Source: Martinezella calliandrae
GTDB taxonomy: Bacteria; Pseudomonadota; Alphaproteobacteria; Rhizobiales; Rhizobiaceae
Assembly (NCBI RefSeq): GCF_030272695.1
Contig: NZ_JARFYN010000026.1
Span: forward strand, 26,737 to 90,736
DNA length: 64,000 bases
Direction: 5' to 3'
Of the stretch, positions 1 through 6,663 are shown piece after piece (the stretch's first letter is position 1; the number at the start of each line of letters is the position of its first letter). The position numbers and the translations under genes are program-made. The notes below the pieces were generated by a model that worked only from the letters and a program-made list of their open reading frames with translations, did no database searches and had not been told where the DNA came from.

Positions 1-1
1 C

Positions 2-388
2 CAGGGCTTCACCAAGAAGGAACGTCTGAACCTTGAGCGCGAGCGCGAAAAGCTGGACAAGGCTCTCGGCGGTATCCGCGATATGGGCGGCACCCCTGAC
101 CTGATGTTCATCATCGACACCAACAAGGAAAAGATCGCGATCGACGAAGCCAAGCGCCTCGGCATTCCGGTCGTCGCCATCATCGATTCGAACTGCGATC
201 CGGACCTGATCGACTACCCGATCCCGGGCAACGACGACGCCTCGCGCGCCATCGCTCTTTACTGCGACCTGATCTCGCGTGCTGCCATCGATGGCATCGC
301 TCGTCAGCAAAGCGCATCCGGCCGCGACCTCGGCGCTTCCATCGAAGCTCCGATCGAGGAGACCCTGGTGGACGGCACCGAAGCCTGA
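2..388 (+). CDS. rpsB: 30S ribosomal protein S2 (C-terminal part, cut by window edge)
   Basis: Small-subunit ribosomal protein S2. The reading frame is open from the left edge, so only about 128 C-terminal residues are seen. The visible part carries the S2 pattern: a basic helix (FTKKERLNLERE), then GGIRDMGGTPDLMFIIDT, then KEKIAIDEAKRLGIPVVAIIDSNCDPDLIDYPIPGNDD in pieces, which is the strongly conserved S2 core. A variable acidic tail ends at TGA 386-388. It is followed by a factor-independent terminator and then by tsf, the usual bacterial rpsB-tsf neighbourhood. The start codon lies outside the window. Confidence 0.97.
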   Translation, partial: QGFTKKERLNLEREREKLDKALGGIRDMGGTPDLMFIIDTNKEKIAIDEAKRLGIPVVAIIDSNCDPDLIDYPIPGNDDASRAIALYCDLISRAAIDGIARQQSASGRDLGASIEAPIEETLVDGTEA

Positions 389-442
389 TCGCGTCCCGCG
401 GCGGACAGACTTTGTCCGCCCGGGCGTATTGATATCCGGGAT

Positions 443-490
443 AAGGCCGTTTGCGACTTCAAGAAGTTCGAGCGGCCTTGTTCTGTTTTT
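443..490 (+). terminator. Rho-independent terminator after rpsB
   Basis: AAGGCCG (443-449) pairs with CGGCCTT (473-479), with further pairing inside, and a T-rich tract runs to 490. A second hairpin without a T-run lies just upstream: GGCGGACA (400-407) against TGTCCGCC (413-420). Together they separate rpsB from tsf, so tsf probably also has its own promoter or depends on partial read-through. Confidence 0.7.
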
Positions 491-660
491 GGGCATCGCG
501 TTGCCTGGGCGATAAATCCAGGCGTGTCCAACCAAGAATTCCAGTGTATGGCGCGGCTTCATAACGCTGTCATACTTAGGGGTACATTTCGTCCCTCAAA
601 TCGGTGCCGCGTCGGTTTAACACCGCTTGCCGCATCGTCCGAACCCACAAGAGGAAGCTT

Positions 661-1587
661 ATGACCGAGATTACGGCTGCAATGGTGAAAGAACTGCGCG
701 AAAAGACCGGCGCAGGCATGATGGACTGCAAGAAGGCCCTGGCCGAAACCGCTGGCGACATGGAAGCAGCGATCGACTGGCTGCGCGCCAAGGGCATCGC
801 CAAGGCTGACAAGAAGTCCGGCCGCACCGCCGCCGAAGGCCTCATTGGCGTTGCCGGTGCCGGCACGAAGGCTGTCGTCGTCGAAGTCAACTCCGAAACC
901 GACTTCGTTGCCCGCAACGATGCCTTCCAGGACCTCGTCCGTGGTATCGGCCAGGTTGCCCTTTCCACCAGCGGCTCCGTTGAAGCCGTCGCTGCTGCTA
1001 CCTATCCGGCTTCCGGCAAGTCGGTTGCCGACACGATCAAGGACGCGATCGCCACCATCGGCGAAAACATGAACCTGCGCCGCTCGGTGCTGCTGTCGGT
1101 CGAAGACGGCGTTGTCGCAACCTACATCCACAATGCCGTTTCCGACGGTCTCGGCAAGCTCGGCGTTCTCGTCGCTCTGAAGTCGACCGGCAACAAGGAA
1201 GCTCTGAGCGCCATCGGCCGTCAGATTGCGATGCACATCGCCGCGACCGCGCCGCTCGCAATCCGCCCGGAAGAAGTCGACGCCGCTGTTGCCGAGCGCG
1301 AACGCAACGTCTTCATCGAGCAGTCCCGCGCTTCCGGCAAGCCGGACAACATCATCGAAAAGATGGTCGAAGGCCGCATGCGCAAGTTCTTCGAAGAAGT
1401 CGCTCTTCTGTCGCAGGCTTTCGTCATCAACCCGGACCTGACCGTTGGCGCTGCCCTCAAGGAAGCTGAAAAGACCGTCGGCGCGCCGATCGAAATCACC
1501 GGCATGGCCCGTCTGCTTCTCGGTGAAGGCATCGAGAAGGAAGAGACTGACTTCGCTGCCGAAGTCGCTGCTGCCGCCAAGGGCTGA
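661..1587 (+). CDS. tsf: Translation elongation factor Ts
   Basis: EF-Ts, the guanine nucleotide exchange factor that regenerates EF-Tu-GTP in the cytoplasm. It has 308 residues, a normal length. The N-terminal UBA-like domain (MTEITAAMVKELREKTGAGM) is followed by the signature TDFVARN at residues 80-86, whose Asp-Phe pair inserts into EF-Tu, and then by two core subdomains. The ORF could be opened further upstream, but ATG 661 follows a good ribosome site (AGAGGAAG) and starts exactly at the family N-terminus. It sits between rpsB and pyrH, the standard order. Confidence 0.98.
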   Translation: MTEITAAMVKELREKTGAGMMDCKKALAETAGDMEAAIDWLRAKGIAKADKKSGRTAAEGLIGVAGAGTKAVVVEVNSETDFVARNDAFQDLVRGIGQVALSTSGSVEAVAAATYPASGKSVADTIKDAIATIGENMNLRRSVLLSVEDGVVATYIHNAVSDGLGKLGVLVALKSTGNKEALSAIGRQIAMHIAATAPLAIRPEEVDAAVAERERNVFIEQSRASGKPDNIIEKMVEGRMRKFFEEVALLSQAFVINPDLTVGAALKEAEKTVGAPIEITGMARLLLGEGIEKEETDFAAEVAAAAKG

Positions 1588-1663
1588 TCGGCGAAATCAT
1601 TTCGCCTGTTGACGAAACGAAACCATACCCCAGATAGGTGAAACCATATCAGGGGAAACCCGT

Positions 1664-1689
1664 GGGCATCGCGTGACAACGCGGTGCCC
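1664..1689 (+). promoter_or_regulatory. Strong hairpin in the pyrH leader
   Basis: GGGCATCGCGT (1664-1674) pairs with ACGCGGTGCCC (1679-1689) around a GACA loop, an 11-bp stem with one T-G wobble. No T-run follows, so it is not a classical terminator. It lies about 55 bases before the pyrH start, after a smaller stem (GGCGAAA 1590-1596 with TTTCGCC 1600-1606). A leader or RNA-processing role is possible but is inference. Confidence 0.4.
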
Positions 1690-1743
1690 TTCGTGTATCC
1701 GGCTTTCACAATCAATCCCCCGCGATCACTTCAAGGAACCACG

Positions 1744-2463
1744 ATGTCCCAGCCGATCTACAAGCGTGTTTTGCTCAAGGCCTCCGGCGAAGCTCTGATG
1801 GGCAGCCAAGGGTTCGGTATCGACGTTACCGTCGCTGACCGGATTGCATCCGATATTGCTGCAGCGCGCGAGATGGGTGTCGAAGTCGGCGTCGTTGTCG
1901 GCGGCGGCAATATCTTCCGCGGCGTCGCCGTGGCTTCCAAAGGAGGAGACCGCGTTACCGGCGACCACATGGGCATGCTCGGGACCATCATCAACGCGCT
2001 GGCGCTCGCCACGTCGCTGCGCAAGCTGGACATCGATACTGTGGTGCTTTCCGCCATCTCCATGCCAGAGATCTGCGAAAGCTTTTCGCAGCGCGCCACC
2101 CTCTACCATCTCTCGCTTGGCCGTGTGGTGATCTTTGCCGGCGGCACCGGCAATCCCTTCTTCACCACCGATTCCGCGGCAGCGCTTCGCGCCGCCGAAA
2201 TGGGCGCCGAGGCGATCTTCAAGGGCACGCAGGTCGATGGCATCTATTCCGCTGATCCGAAGAAGTTCCCGGACGCTGAACGTTTCGAGCATCTGACCCA
2301 TAGTCAGGTACTGGAAAAGGGATTGGCGGTGATGGATGTGGCCGCTGTGGCGCTGGCGCGGGAAAATTCAATTCCAATCATCGTCTTTTCAATTCATGAA
2401 AAAGGCGGCTTCGCGGAAATCTTGACCGGCGGCGGCCGTAAGACCATCGTATCAGACAACTGA
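1744..2463 (+). CDS. pyrH: UMP kinase
   Basis: Uridylate kinase of the amino-acid kinase family. It phosphorylates UMP to UDP in pyrimidine nucleotide synthesis. It has 239 residues, typical for the family. Visible motifs are KASGEAL (12-18), the glycine-rich GGGNIFRG (53-60) and the FAGGTGNPFFTTD nucleotide/UMP segment. An upstream in-frame ATG at 1684 adds a proline-rich tail not seen in the family; ATG 1744 follows AAGGAACC and gives the usual N-terminus. frr lies 56 bases downstream, the usual pyrH-frr pair. Confidence 0.97.
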   Translation: MSQPIYKRVLLKASGEALMGSQGFGIDVTVADRIASDIAAAREMGVEVGVVVGGGNIFRGVAVASKGGDRVTGDHMGMLGTIINALALATSLRKLDIDTVVLSAISMPEICESFSQRATLYHLSLGRVVIFAGGTGNPFFTTDSAAALRAAEMGAEAIFKGTQVDGIYSADPKKFPDAERFEHLTHSQVLEKGLAVMDVAAVALARENSIPIIVFSIHEKGGFAEILTGGGRKTIVSDN

Positions 2464-2519
2464 CGTTCCGGTGGCACCGGCTTTGCCCGGCGCCGCCTAC
2501 TACATGGGAGTATAAGCAC

Positions 2520-3080
2520 ATGAGTGAAGGCACCGACCTCAAGGAACTGAAGCGCCGCATGGACGGCGCCATTGCTGCATTCAAGAGCGACATCGCCTCG
2601 CTGCGCACCGGGCGCGCATCCGCCAACATTCTCGATCCGGTAACGGTTGAAGCCTATGGCTCGCGCATGCCGCTGAACCAGGTCGCCAACATCACTGTGC
2701 CCGAGCCGCGCATGCTGACCGTCTCCGTCTGGGACAAGGCGATGGTCGGGGCTGTAGAGCGGTCGATCCGGGAATCCAATCTCGGCCTCAACCCGATCGT
2801 CGATGGACAAAATCTGCGCATCCCGTTGCCGGAACTCAACGAAGAGCGCCGTCGCTCGCTGGTCAAGGTCGCCCATGAATATGCCGAGAAGGCGAAGGTG
2901 GCGATTCGCCATGTCCGCCGTGATGGCATGGATGGTCTCAAAAAGGCCGAAAAGGACGGTGTAATCGGGCAAGACGAAAGCCGTGCCCAGTCCGAGCGTG
3001 TACAGAAGATGACGGATGATACGATTTCCGACATCGACCGCTTGCTCGCCGAGAAAGAAAAGGAAATCATGCAGGTCTAA
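2520..3080 (+). CDS. frr: Ribosome recycling factor
   Basis: RRF, which with EF-G splits the post-termination ribosome. It has 186 residues, the family norm. The N-terminal helix (MDGAIAAFKSDIASLRTGRAS) and the segment DPVTVEAYGSRMPLNQVANI of the second domain are clear. The C-terminal helical bundle is rich in Lys/Glu (RRSLVKVAHEYAEKAKVAIR). GGAGTATAAGCAC precedes the ATG. It is placed between pyrH and uppS as in most Hyphomicrobiales. Confidence 0.97.
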   Translation: MSEGTDLKELKRRMDGAIAAFKSDIASLRTGRASANILDPVTVEAYGSRMPLNQVANITVPEPRMLTVSVWDKAMVGAVERSIRESNLGLNPIVDGQNLRIPLPELNEERRRSLVKVAHEYAEKAKVAIRHVRRDGMDGLKKAEKDGVIGQDESRAQSERVQKMTDDTISDIDRLLAEKEKEIMQV

Positions 3081-3088
3081 TTGTAGGC

Positions 3089-3186
3089 TAGAGCATCCCG
3101 CTTTCGATCAGCAAATATTGAAAGCGGCGAGGGTGCGCTAGATTTATAAGCCTAGAGCATTTCCTGCCGAACGAAACCGGATCCAT
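3089..3186. repeat. Intergenic repeat-like element between frr and uppS
   Basis: The spacer holds two copies of CTAGAGCAT (3089-3097 and 3152-3160). The first leads into a hairpin, CCGCTTTC (3098-3105) with GAAAGCGG (3120-3127). The phrase CTAGAGCATTTCC is, from memory, a common dispersed intergenic motif in Rhizobium genomes. A genome-wide count would settle whether it is one here. Confidence 0.4.
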
Positions 3187-3933
3187 ATGTCAATTCCCAC
3201 CTTCTCTGCGATACCCAATCACGTTGCCATCATCATGGATGGCAACGGACGCTGGGCCAATGCGCGCGGCCTGCCGCGCACCATGGGGCACCGTAAGGGC
3301 GTGGAGGCGGTGCGCGAGACGGTGAGGGCGGCCGGTGATGTCGGTGTAAAATACTTGACACTCTTTGCCTTCTCCTCGGAGAACTGGCGCCGTCCCGAGA
3401 CAGAGGTGAGCGATCTTCTTGGTCTGCTCAAAGCCTTCATCCGGCGGGACCTTGCGGAGTTGCATCGCCAGAACGTCCGCATTCGGGTGATCGGCGATCG
3501 CTACAACTTGCGCAGCGATATCCTGCCGTTGTTGATCGAGGCCGAAGAGACCACCAGGAACAATACCGCCCTGACGCTGGTCATTGCCTTCAACTATGGC
3601 TCGCGCGACGAAATCGCTCGCGCAGTTGTCAGTCTCGCCAAGGATGTCGAAGCCGGACGACTGCGCCCGCAGGATATCCGCCCCGAATTGATCGATGCAC
3701 GGCTGGATACCGCCGGGATACCCGATCCCGATCTCATCATTCGGACCAGCGGTGAGGAGCGGCTGTCGAATTTTCTGCTGTGGCAGGCCGCCTATTCGGA
3801 ATTCATGTTCATACCGGAATACTGGCCGGACTTCAGCCGCGACCTTTTCTTCTCCGCGCTGGAGAAGTATGCCGCGCGCGACCGGCGGTTTGGTGGCCTT
3901 TCCGCAAAGCAGGCCGCGGCCGTGGGGTCCTGA
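3187..3933 (+). CDS. uppS: Isoprenyl transferase (undecaprenyl diphosphate synthase)
   Basis: Cis-prenyltransferase that condenses isopentenyl diphosphate units onto farnesyl diphosphate, giving the C55 carrier lipid for peptidoglycan and O-antigen. It has 248 residues. The signature IIMDGNGRWA places the catalytic Asp at residue 18. Later motifs are TLFAFSSENWRRP and DLIIRTSGEERLSNFLLWQ. The stop overlaps the cdsA start (TGATG at 3931-3935), so the two are translationally coupled. It belongs to the envelope operon uppS-cdsA-rseP. Confidence 0.97.
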   Translation: MSIPTFSAIPNHVAIIMDGNGRWANARGLPRTMGHRKGVEAVRETVRAAGDVGVKYLTLFAFSSENWRRPETEVSDLLGLLKAFIRRDLAELHRQNVRIRVIGDRYNLRSDILPLLIEAEETTRNNTALTLVIAFNYGSRDEIARAVVSLAKDVEAGRLRPQDIRPELIDARLDTAGIPDPDLIIRTSGEERLSNFLLWQAAYSEFMFIPEYWPDFSRDLFFSALEKYAARDRRFGGLSAKQAAAVGS

Positions 3934-4766
3934 TGAGCCGTGAACTCAGACTGCGCATTATTTCCGGCATCATTCTTGCCGGGGTGGTTCTGGCTGCCAC
4001 GTGGTATGGCGGTCTGAGCTTTCGTGTCCTGGCGGCGGCGATCGGTTTGCTTGTCTATTACGAATGGTCGACGATAACGGATCTGCATGGCCGAGATCCC
4101 CAGGGCAATGCACTCGGCTGGCTCGGCCTGGTGCTGATAGCCGGCGCGACGCTTGCGGGAGAATCGGTCTACTCACTCGAGGTGTTGGTCGTCTTCGTTG
4201 CAATTGCGGCCGTCATGGTCGCCATGCGCCGCAAAAGTTGGTGGCTGCCTGGCGGAATATTCTATGCGGGATTGACGGCCATAACCCTCGCCGAGATCCG
4301 CGACGATGACCTGCGCGGCTTCGTGCTGATGCTGTTCATCTTCGCCACTGTTTGGGCGACGGATATTTTCGCCTATTTCGTCGGCCGCGCCATCAAAGGA
4401 CCGAAGCTTGCCCCACGCATATCGCCGGGCAAGACCTGGTCGGGGGCGATTGGTGGTGCTATCGCCGCCGTTATTGCCGGGACGGCGGTCGTCTGGAGCT
4501 TTTTCTCTGCGGAAGGTTTATGGATTCCCGTGCTCGCGCTTTTACTGTCGATTTGCAGCCAGATCGGTGATTTGTTCGAGTCTTTCGTCAAGCGCCGTTT
4601 CACAGTGAAAGACTCAAGTCATCTCATCCCCGGGCATGGCGGTGTCATGGATCGGGTCGATGGACTAATTTTTGCTTGTTTTGCAGCGTTTTTGTTGGCT
4701 ATCGTAATATCGCTGACAATGAGCGGCGAGACCATGTCACTGGGCGGCGTGCTGCTCGGTGTCTGA
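3933..4766 (+). CDS. cdsA: Phosphatidate cytidylyltransferase (CDP-diglyceride synthase)
   Basis: Integral membrane enzyme making CDP-diacylglycerol from CTP and phosphatidic acid, the branch point of phospholipid synthesis. It has 277 residues with many hydrophobic segments. The C-terminal family signature is clear: SFVKRRFTVKDSSHLIPGHGG then MDRVDG, the acidic and His residues that bind metal and CTP. The longer ORF from 3780 overlaps uppS and is rejected in favour of ATG 3933, which is coupled to the uppS stop. Confidence 0.96.
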   Translation: MSRELRLRIISGIILAGVVLAATWYGGLSFRVLAAAIGLLVYYEWSTITDLHGRDPQGNALGWLGLVLIAGATLAGESVYSLEVLVVFVAIAAVMVAMRRKSWWLPGGIFYAGLTAITLAEIRDDDLRGFVLMLFIFATVWATDIFAYFVGRAIKGPKLAPRISPGKTWSGAIGGAIAAVIAGTAVVWSFFSAEGLWIPVLALLLSICSQIGDLFESFVKRRFTVKDSSHLIPGHGGVMDRVDGLIFACFAAFLLAIVISLTMSGETMSLGGVLLGV

Positions 4767-4790
4767 AATCAACGCGAACAGGATCGTTGC

Positions 4791-6464
4791 ATGGGTAGCG
4801 CGGCAGGCATCATCGGCTTCTTGACGAACAACGTCATCACGTTTGTTTTCGTGCTGTCATTGCTCGTTTTTGTGCATGAGATGGGCCATTATCTGGTCGG
4901 GCGTTGGTCCGGCATCCGTATCATGGCCTTTTCGCTCGGTTTCGGTCCGGAAATCGCCGGCTTTACCGACCGCCATGGCACCCGCTGGAAACTGTCGATC
5001 ATTCCCCTTGGCGGCTATGTCCGTTTCTTCGGCGATGAGGACGCATCGAGCAAGACCGATGTCGATCAACTCGCGGCCATGACGGAGGAGGATCGTGCCC
5101 GATCCTTCGCCGGCGCTAAGCTCTGGAAGCGGGCCGCAACCGTGGCGGCCGGTCCGATCGCCAATTTCATTCTCGCCATCGCGATCTTTGCCGTGCTCTT
5201 CAGCGTTTATGGTCGCACTGTCGCCGATCCGGTTGTCGCCATGGTCACGCGCGACGGCGCCGCTGCTGATGCCGGGATTGAACCCGGCGACCGTCTCGTC
5301 GCAATCGATGGCACGAAGGTTTCGACTTTCGACGAGGTGCAGCGCTATGTCGGTCTGCGGCCCGGCCGCAATATCGTGCTGACCGTCGAACGCGACGGTC
5401 AGAAACGCGATTTCGGCATTGTGCCGAAACTGGTGGAAGACACGGATCAGTTCGGCAACAAAATGGAGATGGGCCGCATTGGCATCGCCCTCGTCGATCC
5501 GCTGGTGACGGCGGTCGCGCCGGGCGGACCGGCGGCCCAGGCGGGCGTAAAGTCCGGCGACCGTCTGATTGCCATCGATGGCAACAATGTCGCAACCTAC
5601 TACGATATCGCCCGTTACGTCGCCGATCGCCCCGGCAAGAGCCTTGTCTTGACGGTCGAACGCAACGGCCAAACGCGCGATTTGTCGATGGTGCCGGAAA
5701 CCCTGTCGGCAACCGACGCTTCCGGCAACAAGAAGGATGTCGGTAGCATCGGTATTTCGCCGGTCGACCCGCTCGTTGCTTCGATCGCACCGGGCAGCCC
5801 GGCAGAAGCAGCGGGCATCATGATTGGCGACCGTGTCCTGTCCGTGGATGGGCGCAGGATCGAGGCCATCGGTGAGGTGCAGCGTTATGTCGCGTCCCGT
5901 CCGGGCAAGACCGTGACGCTGTCAGTCGAGCGCGACGGCAAAACGCTCGACGTCCAGGTGGTGCCGAGGAAGGCGGAGGAACCCGATGCCTTTGGCAACC
6001 CGATGGAGATCGGCAGCATCGGTATCACCGACGGCCAGAAGCCGATCAAACTCCGTTATGAGACATATGGTCCGCTCCAGGCGCTGAGCGAAGGCGTCAA
6101 GCAGACCGGCAGCATCGTATCCGGTACCTTCGAATATCTCGGCAATGTCATCGGCGGTTACATGAAAGCGGATCAGCTTGGCGGCCCCATCCGGGTCGCA
6201 CAGCTTTCCGGGCAGATGGCAACTCTGGGTTTTTCGGCGGTGCTTCAGTTCGCCGCCATACTTTCTGTTTCCATTGGGTTATTAAATTTGATGCCGGTGC
6301 CGGTACTTGATGGCGGGCACCTGATGTTTTATGCGATTGAAGCCGTAAGGGGAAAACCGCTGGGTGCGCGGGCACAGGATATCGCTTTCCGAATTGGCTT
6401 TGCGATGGTGCTGTCACTCATGGTGTTTGCGACTTGGAACGACATCAGCTCCAGGATAGGCTGA
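4791..6464 (+). CDS. rseP: RseP-type site-2 zinc metalloprotease with three tandem PDZ units
   Basis: Membrane-embedded intramembrane protease of the RseP/S2P (M50) family. It has 557 residues, longer than the one- or two-PDZ members I know. HEMGH (residues 29-33) is the zinc site in the first membrane helix, and the second metal-site motif LDGG is at 506-509. Between the core halves lie three 90-residue PDZ units (146-235, 236-325, 326-415), each with GDR, a DG pair, RPG and VER in the same columns. The family normally cuts anti-sigma factors or signal-peptide remnants and uses PDZ domains as a size filter. It sits directly before bamA. ATG 4791 follows a short gap after cdsA. Confidence 0.95.
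   Translation: MGSAAGIIGFLTNNVITFVFVLSLLVFVHEMGHYLVGRWSGIRIMAFSLGFGPEIAGFTDRHGTRWKLSIIPLGGYVRFFGDEDASSKTDVDQLAAMTEEDRARSFAGAKLWKRAATVAAGPIANFILAIAIFAVLFSVYGRTVADPVVAMVTRDGAAADAGIEPGDRLVAIDGTKVSTFDEVQRYVGLRPGRNIVLTVERDGQKRDFGIVPKLVEDTDQFGNKMEMGRIGIALVDPLVTAVAPGGPAAQAGVKSGDRLIAIDGNNVATYYDIARYVADRPGKSLVLTVERNGQTRDLSMVPETLSATDASGNKKDVGSIGISPVDPLVASIAPGSPAEAAGIMIGDRVLSVDGRRIEAIGEVQRYVASRPGKTVTLSVERDGKTLDVQVVPRKAEEPDAFGNPMEIGSIGITDGQKPIKLRYETYGPLQALSEGVKQTGSIVSGTFEYLGNVIGGYMKADQLGGPIRVAQLSGQMATLGFSAVLQFAAILSVSIGLLNLMPVPVLDGGHLMFYAIEAVRGKPLGARAQDIAFRIGFAMVLSLMVFATWNDISSRIG
5226..6035 (+). repeat. Three in-frame 270-bp tandem units encoding PDZ domains
   Basis: Units at 5226-5495, 5496-5765 and 5766-6035, each exactly 90 codons and starting with DPVV or DPLV. 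Shared columns include GDR(L/V), DG, YV..RPG and (T/S)VER(D/N)G. The copies have diverged, with many substitutions and no indels, so the expansion is old rather than an assembly artefact. Confidence 0.9.
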
Positions 6465-6502
6465 TGGGGCATTGAAGAGGAAATTACGATTTATTTACGA
6501 TG

Positions 6503-6540
6503 TTTCAAAGCTGTAGTGGCGAATGAGCCACTGTTTGAAA
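6503..6540 (+). promoter_or_regulatory. Two-part hairpin between rseP and bamA
   Basis: Outer arms TTTCAAA (6503-6509) and TTTGAAA (6534-6540) enclose inner arms AGTGGC (6515-6520) and GCCACT (6527-6532). No T-run follows. The spacer (6465-6663) is long and rich in A/T, so a bamA promoter and leader are expected here. Whether the hairpin ends rseP transcription or shapes the bamA leader is unknown. Confidence 0.4.
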
Positions 6541-6663
6541 TGAAGTAAACAGAAATTAACGTGCTCCCTTGCTTGTATGTCAAAAGCGGGTAAAACGACA
6601 CACGTGGCCGGAATCGGGTTCTCCCGAGGCTGGGGACGACTGATAAAAAGGTAAGAAGTTAAG

